Assembly: GCA_963921425.1 (NCBI GenBank)
Contig: OY992832.1
Coordinates: 7,750,001-7,814,000 of the forward strand
Direction: 5' to 3'
DNA: 64,000 nucleotides
Origin: Dryas octopetala
Lineage: Eukaryota > Streptophyta > Magnoliopsida > Rosales > Rosaceae
Shown here: in pieces, positions 50,378 through 61,305 of the stretch
Layout of the letters: every line of letters begins with the position of its first letter
Position numbering within the stretch: position 1 is the stretch's first letter
The notes under the pieces: model-generated
Database searches by the model: none
Seen by the model: the letters and a program-made list of their open reading frames with translations, nothing else
What the model was told of the DNA's origin: nothing
Made by a program: the position numbers and the translations under genes

Positions 50378-51640
50378 CCAATGAAATGATAAGCAGGATA
50401 TTATTGTTGTCTTTGATGCACCTGGTTCCATTGGTGCCGTCCATTTTGTAACCTTTGTTTTCTTTGTAACCTTTGTCACAAATACAAGAATAATTTCCAG
50501 CAGGTTCATTGTGGCACGTGAACCCAGTATCGCAGGGGTTTGTATTCTGGCACTCATCAACATCTGAAAATGAAGGAAAACTCATTTATATATCACACAT
50601 ATTATAAGGTGAAATCCCAATTTTGAGCTTTCCCAGCTGCAACAACTTACTTAAGGCTGAAACATTTATATAAGTATTAAATGTGTGTGTTTGTGTTAGA
50701 AATTTAGAGGGTGTTTAGGACACTCGTAGCTAATGGCTTGTGTAAGCTTCTATTAGCTATCTATGCTTGATATGAGAAGTGTTTGAACTATAAAACAAAG
50801 TATCTTTTATTGATGAACAAAGGAGGATACAAATGGAGATGTAGATGTCTAGGACAATAGGACTTTAGGACTAGTGGCTTTTAGTATTGCCTCTTGCTTG
50901 CACTTAGATATGGGTACATGCTATATATATAGAGAGTAGATGAATCCTCTTGACTTCTCTAGAACATCTATTAGCCACATGTTTATCATATATTCTAGAT
51001 AATTCCACAAATTCTTAGACTTCTCTAGTTAAGATAGTTACTAATAGAATTATCTAGAATACTCTTTCTACTTCTCAAGCTATCTTATAGACTTTTAGAA
51101 TTTTGTAGAACTTTTTGGAATATTCTAGCTTTAATTTGTATGGGCCTTGAGGAAGTCTCTAGAATTTTGTAGTATTTTCCAATAATGTGTATTAATTTTC
51201 AACAGTTTGAATAAAGAATATGGATCGATCACCTTGGCAACCTTGTGGGAGATATGGGTTTCCTTGGTAACCTGGCAAGCACTGGCAAATGTAACCATTC
51301 CGATTGGCGGGTTTGACACATTGGCGGGTTTGACACACTCGCTATATTCTTTGCATGCAAAATCGTCCCTCTTTTGAGCTTCATCACATGTGGGATCATC
51401 CCCAATTGCCCAATCAAGAACCATTGGAAGCTCTGTAATGTTCTCCAGTTGGTTCAGGCTTTTAGTGGAGAATATGAAGTAGCCTTGTTGTACAATGAAG
51501 GCGTAGCTGCAGGGGTTAAAGTCCCATATACCCCCAGTATGATTGTAGTAGCTACCCAGTGTCACAGTTTGATTGTGCAGTCCGCTGGGGATGGAAGTTT
51601 GGCAACATCCAATGCCAGAGCAAGAGGAGTCGTTAACGCC
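50378..51640 (-). pseudogene. WAK-like pseudogene E, 3' part (end of exon 1 and exon 2; no kinase exon)
   Basis: Exon 2 (50563-50378) is intact and close to that of gene A (DVDEC, CHNEPAGNYSCICDKGY). The exon 1 remnant (51640-51233) starts at [21 protein letters not shown] and has a 17-base tandem duplication near 51306-51339 (ggcgggtttgacacatt) that shifts the frame within the EGF module. Intron 1 holds a solo LTR. No kinase exon follows: intron 2 ends at about 49920 in another unit. Above 51640 exon 1 is broken by foreign sequence. Confidence 0.85.
50694..51204. mobile_element. Solo LTR (511 bp) in intron 1 of pseudogene E
   Basis: Starts TGTTAG and ends TCAACA, flanked by a perfect 5-bp repeat GTTTG (50689-50693 and 51205-51209). 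The intact intron of gene F (near 59880-59890) shows the empty site with one GTTTG. No internal retroelement genes remain, as expected after LTR-LTR recombination. Confidence 0.85.
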
Positions 51641-52227
51641 TGCTTACTTTTTTTTTTTTTTTTTGGGACAAATTACTAGTCTTACGACTTACATAGGTTT
51701 TTCCCAAAAGAAACCTATTACTACTAGTTTTCATTTTCTTTATGGTAATTGTGTAGTCAATTCAAACCAAGTTGTATTGAGAACCCCACAAAAATTATTA
51801 GTGCATTATTTTCCTACTTACGTAATTCTGTAGGTTATAATTATATCAATACTAAAACCAAGTTCTATTGGGGGCACAAGCATTGTTCTAGCTAATTTAT
51901 TTTCATATGTCTTAACTCAAGCAGTGTAAAAGCATAAACTTCAAAATAGCTGGAGGGGCATTAATGCAAGGGCCACTTTAGGCCCTATATTGGCTCGGCC
52001 AGTATCAAGCATGCATCGCCAAAACAAACAAATAACTTCAATTTTTAACCATTGATTAGACAGGATCATTTTTATATTTACATTCTTAATTTTCAATTTT
52101 TGTATTAACTTAATTGTTAATTTAATACATAACATGTCAGATATTTACTAGAGATTATTTGAGATCATTCTTGTTCCAAAAACAGTAAGAGTGTTGGGCC
52201 ATGGGGGGACCAATGACTGAAGTTATA
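51641..52227. other. Sequence separating the two halves of pseudogene E exon 1
   Basis: Starts with a poly(T) run (51649-51664) and is AT-rich. Its right part resembles the WAK unit spacer at 49290-49450 (ttgttccataagag, gggttgggtcatgg). The codons for roughly 25 residues around the missing CDTKALFEGYRGEER part are lost. Origin looks like recombination between units rather than a clean transposon. Confidence 0.55.
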
Positions 52228-52656
52228 GATAGTGTCACAACCAACAGCAATGAACTTGTTTTTGGTATGGGAGATGGTGAAAGGATACACTGATAGCAAA
52301 GGGCTGTTGTTGTCCGTTCCCAGAGCGTTGTCGTCATAACAATCTTTGGCTACATACTGTAATATCTCCATCTCAGCCTCATCAAGGACGAAGTTAGTAG
52401 CAATGATACGACTACCTGCCCAGTCTGCTTTTGGGGGATAAGTGGAATGGTCACAAACAATAACAAAGTCTTTATCTTGTCGCAGGTAACAATCATCACC
52501 TATGCCAAATGGATATGGAATTGTGAGATTACCACAGTGGGTTGGGCAGTTAGGCAAAGCTATAAGCAGCTGGGCCTCAGCCGCTGCTATTGTTGTTGCA
52601 GTAGCAGCAGCTAACATTAGCAAAGAGAGTTGCATGATAAGCTTCATCACAACCAC
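52228..52656 (-). pseudogene. WAK-like pseudogene E, 5' part of exon 1
   Basis: Opens with a sound signal peptide (MKLIMQLSLLMLAAATATTI) and [19 protein letters not shown], and stays open to VGCDTIYNF, where similarity ends near 52228. It is in the same order as the downstream half at 51640 but cannot be spliced to it as seen. The start codon lies at the edge of the 252-bp tandem array. Confidence 0.8.
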
Positions 52657-53642
52657 TTACTTCCAATTCTAGTTTGTACATATTGGGCTATTGGGTAATG
52701 CTTATGATGATCACTAAAGTAGGTGGTAGCAACTAGCAAGCAAGCCTAGCATTTAATTAATTTGTAGGCATATCCAGGATATGGAATATTACGAATGGAA
52801 GGTCTGGTATATGTGCGTGCTCGCGCGTTGGATCAGTCTTGGGGTTTAGGGAAAATTTCTTGAACGTGTAGACCGGTCAACAAGTGTGATAAGCTTCATC
52901 ACAACCACTTACTTCCAATTCTAGTTTGTACGTATTGGGCTATTGGCTAATGCTTATGATGATCACTAAAGTATGTGGTAGCAACAAGCAAGCAAGCCTA
53001 GCCTTTAATTAATTTGTAGGCATATCCAGGATATGAAATATTACGAATGAAAGGTCTGTTATATGTGCGTGCTCGCGCATTGGGTCAGTCTTGGGGTTTA
53101 GGGAAAATTTCTTGAACGTGTAGACCGGTCAACAAGTGTGATAAGCTTCATCACAACCACTTACTTCCAATTCTAGTTTGTACGTATTGGGCTATTGGCT
53201 AATGCTTATGATGATCACTAAAGTATGTGGTAGCAACTAGCAAGAAAGCCTAGCCTTTAATTAATTTGTAGGCATATCCAGGATATGGAATATTACGAAT
53301 GGAAGGTCTGGTATATGTGCGTGCTCGCGCGTTGGATCAGTCTTGGGGTTTAGGGAAAATTTCTTGAACGTGTAGACCGGTCAACAAGTGTGATAAGCTT
53401 CATCACAACCACTTACTTCCAATTCTAGTTTGTACGTATTGGGCTATTGGCTAATGCTTATGATGATCACTAAAGTATGTGGTAGCAACTAGCAAGCAAG
53501 CCTAGCCTTTAATTAATTTGTAGGCATATCCAGGATATGGAATATTACGAATGGAAGGTCTGGTATATGTGCGTGCTAGCACGTTGGGTCAGTCTTGGGG
53601 TTTAGGGAAAATTTCTTGAATGTGTAGACCGGTCAACAAGTG
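52635..53642. repeat. Tandem array: four 252-bp copies of the WAK promoter/start region
   Basis: The word tgataagcttcatcacaacc begins at 52635, 52887, 53139 and 53391, an exact period of 252. Each copy spans the start-codon context, the leader and promoter words (agcaactagcaagcaagcc, gtttagggaaaatttcttga, gtagaccggtcaacaagtg). Copies differ by only a few bases, so the amplification is recent. Confidence 0.95.
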
Positions 53643-54300
53643 TCGACTTGGTAATTATTGGTCAACAAGTGCTGGCTCGCGCAAATTGTCCAGCACGAGC
53701 AGTGACTTCACTAAGGTCTTGTTTGACTCGCACTTGCATAATGTAATTCTTAAGAAATTAATTTCTCTGTCTTTCTCGAATGTAGGAACCAAACGTGCTC
53801 TTATCAGATGGTTGACATATATGGATTGGGATGGGATGACGGGCTGCAAGGATTCTCAGATTCTCTCTTATATCTTGGAATCTTATCAGAATCGAAATGA
53901 TGTTGAAAATTTGGTCTTAAAAGATGCGTCGAGCAAGATCTCAAGTCAATATTCGACCTTCGAACCTTTGCTTTCATTGGGCCTCATTTGTATCAAAAAG
54001 AAAAGATTGATATTGAGCCTTGTTTTATTAAGATTAATAAGATATTGGGCCTTGTTTATAAATCCAGCTCTTTGGGACGAGTCAATATCAACGGTCGGAA
54101 AAAAGGTTTGATTTTTCTATTCGCGCTGTGTATTGTAGTAATAATGTATTGATGCTTTGGGGTTTCCTTCTCTGTTTGGTTGCAGAGAAAACGGGGAGTA
54201 CAAAAAAAGATACCGAAATCCGTTGATTATTACTATATTTCTCTTTACAATGGAAATATTTCCTCAACGCTGACTGAATTGTATTTTGCTTTTGTTCATG
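53643..54300. repeat. 3' flank of a lost WAK unit
   Basis: Matches 56590-57550 downstream of gene F (ggctcgcgcaaattgtccag, tttttctattcgcgctgtgt, gctttggggtttccttctctg), including the truncated + strand leader donor near 54105. The gene that should follow on the right is gone; the match ends at catggaaata near 54303. Confidence 0.75.
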
Positions 54301-54309
54301 GAAATAGCG

Positions 54310-54690
54310 TCCATTAACTTTAAGGTACTCACAACTCAAAAAGTTAACCAAAATCACTCAATCTCATAAATTTAATTTTAAGGTAACTCCAACCCACCCA
54401 CAACCATAAATTTAATTTTAAGATAACAGCAACCCACCAACAACCATAAATTTAATTTTTATGTAACATTAACCCACCCACAACCCAAAACAGCTTCAGC
54501 ACTATGCAAACAAATTTAATTGTAAAAAGTTTCAATTTTCACCTACAGTTTCAGTTTTCATCGCAATTTCAGTTTTCACTCGCAGTTTCAGTTATGGAGA
54601 ACACTCTTATAAAGTCGCAGTTTTTAGTTGTCTGACACAATTAACAAACTCAAAAAGTCACAGTTTCAGTTTGCATTTTCATTTTGCAAT
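54310..54690. repeat. Two short minisatellites
   Basis: About three copies of a unit of roughly 45-50 bases built on aaatttaattttaag and caacccacccacaacc (54363-54490), then repeats of cagtttcagttttca (54540-54690). Not seen elsewhere in the window. Confidence 0.7.
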
Positions 54691-54699
54691 TAACAAACT

Positions 54700-54882
54700 C
54701 AAAAAGTCTTTATCTTGTCGCAGGTAACAATCATCACCTATGCCAAATGGATATGGAATTGTGAGATTACCACAATGGGTTGGGCAGTTAGGCAAAGCTT
54801 GAGGCAGCTGGGCTTGAGTTGCTGCTAACATTAACAAAGAGAGTTGCATGATAAGCATAACCCTCCCATGTAAGGCCATTGT
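54700..54882 (-). pseudogene. WAK exon-1 scrap (signal peptide and GUB_WAK start)
   Basis: Codes MALHGRVMLIMQLSLLMLAA and [19 protein letters not shown], then runs into the minisatellite after RQDKDF. Closest to gene F at its N-terminus. Only about 60 codons remain. Confidence 0.8.
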
Positions 54883-55894
54883 ATTGGCTTGGCCAAGTTT
54901 ATTTTCTGAGTAAAGTAAGTGGTAGCAAGTAGCAACTAGCAAGCAAGCCTGGCCTTTTATGTGTAGGCATATAGAATTATTGATCTGAAGGAAGATTCAG
55001 GACTGGTATGTGTGTGAATTGGCCGGGTCAACTCATCGGGTAGTAGAGGGAATATTATTTCCTCATCTTTATTCACTTGTCTGTTAATGTCATTTTCTCG
55101 GTCCACGTTTAGGTCGTCCCTAATAAAACACCATCATCCCACTAGGAAGTTGGAACTGGACTCGATCATTAATTGTCAATATGCGAATGCACGCGAAAAG
55201 TCCAGCAGGACCCGCTAGCACAAGCAATGAGTTTAAGTCACGACACTGACTTCACTAACATCATGCGTTCATGCAATCACAAAAACAAACAAGTAACTAC
55301 TTTTTACCTTTTTTTATATTTTTTCTAGGCTGTTGTGGTCCGTTGTGGATCACATGGAGATTGGATGATATCATGACGTCAGCAAAGAAGTTTTGCTGAG
55401 CTCACCTGTCATGCATGAATTTTTGAAAGAAACCAGAATCCATGATTATGAATTTTTGGGTCTAACTTCCGACAGTAATTTTCTCACCAGATTGTCATGC
55501 TGTTAGATTGTAAATAAGGATCATTTTTGAATATGTATTCCTAATTCTCAATTTGATGGAATGGCCATGTAGATATTTTATAAGAGATGATTTAGTTAGT
55601 ATATATGCTCCTTCAATTATTGTTCCATAAGACTATAAGAGTATGAGGGTTGGGTCATGGGTCGATCCGTGTCTCCTCAAACGATCACATAGTTTTTAAG
55701 ACTCACAGTCTGGATCTAACTTTTGGGTCAAATTGGAACTCACTGTAAAAAAATGGAATAGACACCCACATAATCTGTTTGTAATGAGTATTTTTGATGA
55801 TTCTAATCTATTTTGTGGGATGAGGCTCTTAGTTCAAATATCTTGGATGTTAATTGTTTAATAAATGAAAATTTTCATACTGTGGTGAATAAAT
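54883..55894. other. WAK unit 5' flank and spacer; no gene seen
   Basis: Begins with a unit promoter (agcaactagcaagcaagcctgg), then spacer that matches 49185-49670 from about 55430 on. No coding frame. Confidence 0.55.
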
Positions 55895-56100
55895 TTGGAG
55901 TTGTGAGATCACCACAGTGGGTTAGGCAGTTAGGCTAGGCCAATTGAGGAAGGGATTGAGCTGCTGCTATTGTTATAGCAGCAGCTAATATTAAGAAAGA
56001 CACAATAGCAGCAGCTAATATTAAGAAAGAGAGTTGCATGATAATTAGCATAATTCTCCCGTGTAATTAAGGCCATGACAACCACTTATATAATTCCTTC
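55895..56100 (-). pseudogene. WAK exon-1 scrap with 26-bp duplication
   Basis: Matches the scrap at 49675-49790 (signal peptide region only). It carries a direct duplication of about 26 bases (atagcagcagctaatattaa, twice between 55972 and 56026). Non-functional. Confidence 0.75.
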
Positions 56101-56152
56101 TATTGTATTGGCTAATGTTTATGATCGAGAGTAAATTAAGTATGTAGTAGCA

Positions 56153-56507
56153 TCCAACCCAAAACCAATTGGCAATTGGTGGAGAGGCCCAAGACTTATA
56201 AGCATATATACTAAACTCTAGTTTTCCGATGTCCCTGTGGGACATTGCTCCACATTACTCTCAACACGTCCCCGCACGTGTGGCGAGATTTTTGAGCCTT
56301 ACACGTGAACAAATTGTATTGGATGACGTGGGAGCATGTGTGGCCGTTGGGTCTTACACGCGGATAACCAAGCTCTGATACCATGATAGAATTAGAGCAT
56401 CCAACCCAAAACCAATTGGCAATGGGTGGAGAGGCTCAAGACTTATAAGTACATATACTAAACTCTAGTTTTTCGATGTGGGATATTGCTCTACATTACT
56501 TTCAACA
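56153..56507 (-). mobile_element. TRIM-type miniature LTR retrotransposon
   Basis: Read on the - strand: the 5' LTR (56507-56384) begins TGTTGAAAGTAATG and ends TCTATCA; the next 12 bases (56383-56372) are TGGTATCAGAGC, complementary to initiator tRNA-Met (primer binding site). A roughly 100-base interior follows with no coding capacity. The 3' LTR (56266-56153) begins TGTTGAGAGTAATG after a purine-rich tract and lacks about the last 13 bases of the 5' LTR. Total about 355 bp. Confidence 0.88.
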
Positions 56508-56589
56508 GACTCAACACTGGTATGCATGTCGATGTAATGTTTGAGTCCACGTTTAGGAGGTCGTCCCTAAAAAAACATCTCGATCACTT

Positions 56590-57715
56590 GGAACCCGACT
56601 TGGTAAATAATGTCGGCTCGCGCAAATTTTCCAGCACAAGCATTGATTTCACTAAGGCCTAGTTTGGCACGCAGAATACAGTTATTGAGAAATCAATTTC
56701 TATGTCTTTTCTTAATAGTGGGAACCAAACGAGTTCTAATATCATGCATGACTATAAGGCAGGTCCCTCGTGGATCACAAATTGGATGATCAAGTCGATA
56801 GCAAACAAGTTTTCCTGACTTCTTTTTTGGGGTCAGATTACCTTCAGCAAGGCAGCAACTCAAGTATTGTATTGTGTTAATTAAGAACAATTAAGCTGGT
56901 GCGGACCTTGGATTGATGGTTGCCATAGATTAGGACCGGGCTGACGGCTGCAAGGATTCTCGATCAGATTCTCTATTATATCTTGTTGGAATCTTAATAG
57001 AATCAATCTGATGCCCAAAACTTGGTCCATCTGGAAGGATGCGTGGAGCAAGCTGTGAAGTCAATGTTCCAACATTTTCTTTCTTTGGGCCTCATTTGTA
57101 ACAAAAAGAAAATATTGATATTGGGCCTTGTTTATAAATGCAGCTCTTTGAGACGAGTCAACATCAACGGTAGGCCCATAAGCTCACTTGCCCACTCATA
57201 TCTCTCACATTAAACAAAATTAACGAGAGGGAAACATCAAAACTGTCGACCTCCTTCCTTCCCCAAACGAATCAAAATTAAAGACAAAGAATTTAGGTGG
57301 CGTTTTTGAGTCTCCGTCTCCTCCTCCCCTTCCTACGGAAACAAGGTTGGATTTTTCTATTTGCGCTGTGTATAATATATAGTAATAATGTATTGATGCT
57401 TTGGGGTTTCCTTCTCTGTTTGGTTGGTGAGAAAATGGGGATAGGAAAAGATACCAAAATCCATTGATTATTACTATACGTCTATTTACAATGGAAATAT
57501 TAATTTCCCCAACTTTGACTGAATTGTATTTTGCTTTTGTTCATGGAAATATTGGCATCCATGTGTGTGTGTGCGTGTGTGTATATATATTTCCTAAAAT
57601 ACGTCATTATATAGTCTGTACTGAACTACTGATCGAATTAAAACAGATTAATATTGGTTTAGATATCCTACAATATACAATAATACATAGTAGACCCTCA
57701 AAGCAAGTCAATGAA
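56590..57715. repeat. 3' flank of WAK gene F
   Basis: Corresponds to 53643-54300 and in part to the 3' flanks of A, B and D. Contains the + strand leader ending at 57345 (aag/gttgg) and a GT-rich tract near 57562-57588. No coding frame recognised. Confidence 0.65.
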
Positions 57716-60700
57716 TCATCGACCATCATCATACGGCATCAACTGTTGGATTTGCATGCTGTCATACCCCCTAGTTGTACCCGTAGAACCACCATCACCT
57801 CCAACATTGACAACGCAAGCCTCTGAATTAGTTGTCCCAAGCAAGTACTCTGCCTCTTCTCCACAGAAATCAGCTTGTCCCCCCCATGGATGCTTTGCCG
57901 TAATTCTCATTCCCTCTAGCTCCGTCGCCACTTCTTTCATGCCAGGCCTTTCCTCCCCTTTTAACCTCAAACATCTTTTTGCGAGACTAGCCACTTGTTC
58001 TATTGTCTCAATATTTCCCTCATTCACTATGTCTTCGTCAAGAATTTGAATCAAGCGATCCTCTTCCATTGAATGAACAAACAAGTTCGCTGAGTTTCTC
58101 TCTGCCTTAGGCCTATCAAAAGAAAGTGCCACTTTGCTTGTTAGTAGCTCCACAAGGACAACTCCAAAGCTGTAAACGTCACTCTTCTCTGTTAGTGTGT
58201 TTGACTGAAGATATTCAGGGTCTAAGTATCCGAGTGTCCCTTGCACCAAAGTTGAAAGTTCATTTTGATCTGCAGGAATCAACCGTGAAGCTCCAAAGTC
58301 TGACACTTTTGCTGTGTAATTTTCATCTATTAGTATGTTTGTTACTTTCACATCTCTATGTATGATTGGTATGGAAATGGAAGAGTGTAAGTATGCTAAT
58401 GCTTCTGCAGTTTCTGATGCTATCTTCAGCCGTAATTCCCATGAAAGTGATGATAATCCTTTGCCTTTTTTGTTATGGACATGCTCAAAAAGAGTGCCAT
58501 GGGTGATGAACTCGTAGACTAGTAAAGGTACCTCTGTCTCTAAACAACAACCTAAAAGCCTCACAACATTTCTATGGTTGATTTGTGAAAGAAGAATCAC
58601 CTCATTAACAAATTGATCATTTTGAGTCGGGGCACCAATTTTGGACTTCTTTATAGCAACCACTTTGTTATCTGGTAATATTCCTTTGTAAACTGTTTCA
58701 TAACCTCCTTCACCAAGGACTCTACTTTCATGGTAATTGTTTGTAGCCTTCTTAAGTGCTTCTGCAGCAAAGATTTTTGTTGTCTCCACAGAACCTCCGC
58801 GACTAGCAAGTTGTTGTTTTAACAATAAGCCACCATTTTCTTTGAAGTACTTCTCCTTGAGTTTCATAAACTTTCTTTTCTTCATTCCCCAATATATCCA
58901 TGAAATTCCAACCAGCAAAACCAAGAAACCTACACTGACACCTGTACATAATTGAAAAATCACTACCAAATTTTGTTTAACAATTTGTTTATGTATATTC
59001 TACTGGGGATAGGATGTTAGAGATAAATTGGGAAAAAAATATTTAATGAGAGCAAATTAAGATGATTTTGACAAAGTAATATTTATTGAGAGCAAGTATG
59101 ATTCTGTGTATCACAATGAAAACATTAGATTAATCAATCGTTCTGAACTTGTTAAAAAGGTTGGTATTGAAAAGCCGAGGAAACACGTATACGTTTAGTT
59201 AAAGTATACATTAATTTATACATTAATGTATAGTCAAATGACTGAAAAAGAAACAAGCCTTGACTGAAAATTATATTTCTCTTTTTTTTTTTTTTTTTTT
59301 TTAAGAAAAAACTTAGGAGAACTGTAGGTTAGATTTCTTTTTTTATTTATAGAAAGGCAGCTCAAGTAAAATAAGTTTGGGTGCCAAAACCTCAACAACA
59401 AAAAAAAGGTTTGGGTGCAGAAGTGTATGTTAAAAGAAATTTAGATTAAGATCGAATAGCCTAATTGGAAAGGCTGTAGAATTTACCCTTTGCATTCAAA
59501 TTTGATTCCTTTCCTCCCGAATAAAAGAAGAAAAAAAAATTTAGGCTATGATCATAAATAAATGTTAATTAATATGTAAATAATGCATACCCAATGATAT
59601 GATAAGCACGATATTATTGTTGTCCTTGATGCATCTCGATCCATTCGTGCCGTCCTGTTTGTAACCTTTGTCACAAATACAAGAATAATTTCCAGCAGGT
59701 TCATTGTGGCACGTGGACCCAGTATCGCAGGGGTTTGTATTCTGGCACTCATCAACATCTGAAAAGAAAGGAAAACTCATTTATATATCACACATATTAT
59801 GAGGTGAAATCCCAATTTTGAGCTTTCCCAGCTGCAACAACTTACTTAAGGCTTAAGCATTTATATAAGTATTAAATGTGTGTGTTTGAATAAAGAATAT
59901 GGATCGATCACCTTGGCAACCTTGTGGGAGATATGGGTTTCCTTGGTAACCTGGCAAGCACCGGCAAATGTAACCATTCCGATTGGGGGGTTTGACACAC
60001 TCGCTATATTCCTTGCATGCAAAATCGTCCCTCTTTTGAGCTTCATCACATGTGGGATCATCCCCAATTGCCCAATCAAGAACCATTGGAAGCTCTGTAA
60101 TGTTCTCCAGTTGGTTCAGGCTTTTAGTGGAGAATTTGAAGTAGCCGTCTTGTACAATGAAGGCGTAGCTGCAGGGGTTAAAGTCCCATATACCCCCGGT
60201 ATGATTTTCGAAGCAACCCAATGTCACAGTTTGATTGTGCAGTCCGCTGGGGATGGAAGTTTGGCAACATCCAATGCCAGAGCAAGAGGAGTCGTTGACG
60301 CCTGTAAGGCTCTTACAATAGGATATGCACCCGGTTACGTACCTTTCCTCGCCTCGGTAGCCTTCAAAAAGTGCTTTAGTGTCACAGCCAACTGCCGTGA
60401 ATATGTTTTTGGTGTCAGAGATGATGAAAGGAGACCTGAACAAAGCGCTGGTAGAGCCCGTTGGCGCACCCTGCTTGTCATAACAATCTCGGGCTACGTA
60501 CTGCCATATTTGCAACTCACCGTCCTGCAGGGATATGTTGGTAACAGGGATATCAACAGTAGCCGCCCAGATTTCTTTTGGGGGGTCAGTGGAATCATTA
60601 CAAACAATACCAAAGCTAGGAAAATCTTCATTTCCCTGTGGCAGGAAACAACCATCACCTATGCCAAATGGATATGGAATTGTGAGATTACCACAGTGGG

Positions 60701-60800
60701 TTGGGCAGTTAGGCTTGGCCAATTGAGACTGGGCTTCAGCAGCTGCTAACATTAACAAGGAGAGTTTCATGATAAGCATAACCCTCCCATGTAAGGCCAT
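57716..60800 (-). CDS. Wall-associated receptor kinase-like protein (gene F, open, glycine-loop change)
   Basis: Exons 60800-59912, 59758-59591 and 58941-57716 total 2283 nt (760 aa) and stay open. The start is the ATG of MALHGRVMLIMKLSLLMLAA; another in-frame ATG at 60860 lies close to a retrotransposon end and gives a poor signal peptide. Exon 1 has [35 protein letters not shown] and [17 protein letters not shown]; exon 2 starts DVDECQNTNPC; exon 3 completes the helix and the kinase. [14 protein letters not shown] and [10 protein letters not shown] are normal, but the glycine-rich loop reads GEGGYETVYKG where A, B and D have [11 protein letters not shown] (codon 58697-58699). A Ty1/copia 5' LTR starts about 65 bases upstream of the ATG and replaces the promoter seen in sister genes. 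The coding region is intact, but activity and expression are both in doubt. Confidence 0.9.
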
Positions 60801-60864
60801 TGTATATATTGGCCTGGCGAAGTTTATTTTATGAGTAAAGTAAGTGGTAGCTACTAGCAAGCAA

Positions 60865-61211
60865 TATTAGAGTTAATTAAGGCATTTGCCTGATAACTCA
60901 GTTTCTGTTTAGTTTATTAATTAAGTTGTTGTTGTACAGGTGGCATTGTCTCATAGGGTGATGCTTGAGTGATTGTAAGAGCTCATAGGCTCGTGAGTGG
61001 CAACAGATATTTGTTAGAGTGTTGTCATTTTGTGTAACAGAATTGTGAATGAAAAAATATCTTGCTGGTTCTGTGCGTCTTGCACACCAGAACATTCTTG
61101 CATCAGCTTCTTCCATTTTTATTCCCCTGAACAATTCCCTCTGTAGCCTCTGTACTTTTCTTGCATAAATCCCTGATTATATTTCAGGTACTATATCCAG
61201 CAACTTCAACA
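60865..61211 (+). mobile_element. 5' LTR of a Ty1/copia retrotransposon
   Basis: Ends ACTTCAACA directly before the primer binding site TGGTATCAGAGC (61212-61223, initiator tRNA-Met type). The left edge is set by the loss of the WAK promoter sequence after agcaagcaa; it begins TATTAG, probably a mutated TGTTAG. The 3' LTR lies beyond the window, so the target duplication cannot be checked. Confidence 0.8.
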
Positions 61212-61305
61212 TGGTATCAGAGCCCAGGTTGGTTCTGTGACTGGGCGTTGTACTGTGTGTGTGAGCTAGAGTAAAACAGAGGTACAAAACCATCTAGATC
61301 TAGGC

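Noticed and set aside
52635-53642. CRISPR-like array because of regular repeats
   Set aside because: The whole 252-bp unit is repeated head to tail with no unique spacers, in a plant nuclear context; it is an ordinary tandem duplication.
53620-54111. 163-codon + strand frame near the promoter array
   Set aside because: Lies in duplicated WAK 3' flank, is not open in the paralogous copy at 56.6-57.2 kb, and has no recognisable domain.
56372-56383. A tRNA gene or tRNA fragment at gctctgatacca
   Set aside because: It is the 12-base primer binding site of the TRIM element, not a folded tRNA. I saw no tRNA or rRNA genes in the window.
59880-60749. 289-codon plus-strand open frame opposite exon 1 of gene F (similar ones at 21156, 27257 and 46479)
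   Set aside because: Shadow of the conserved WAK ectodomain coding on the other strand.
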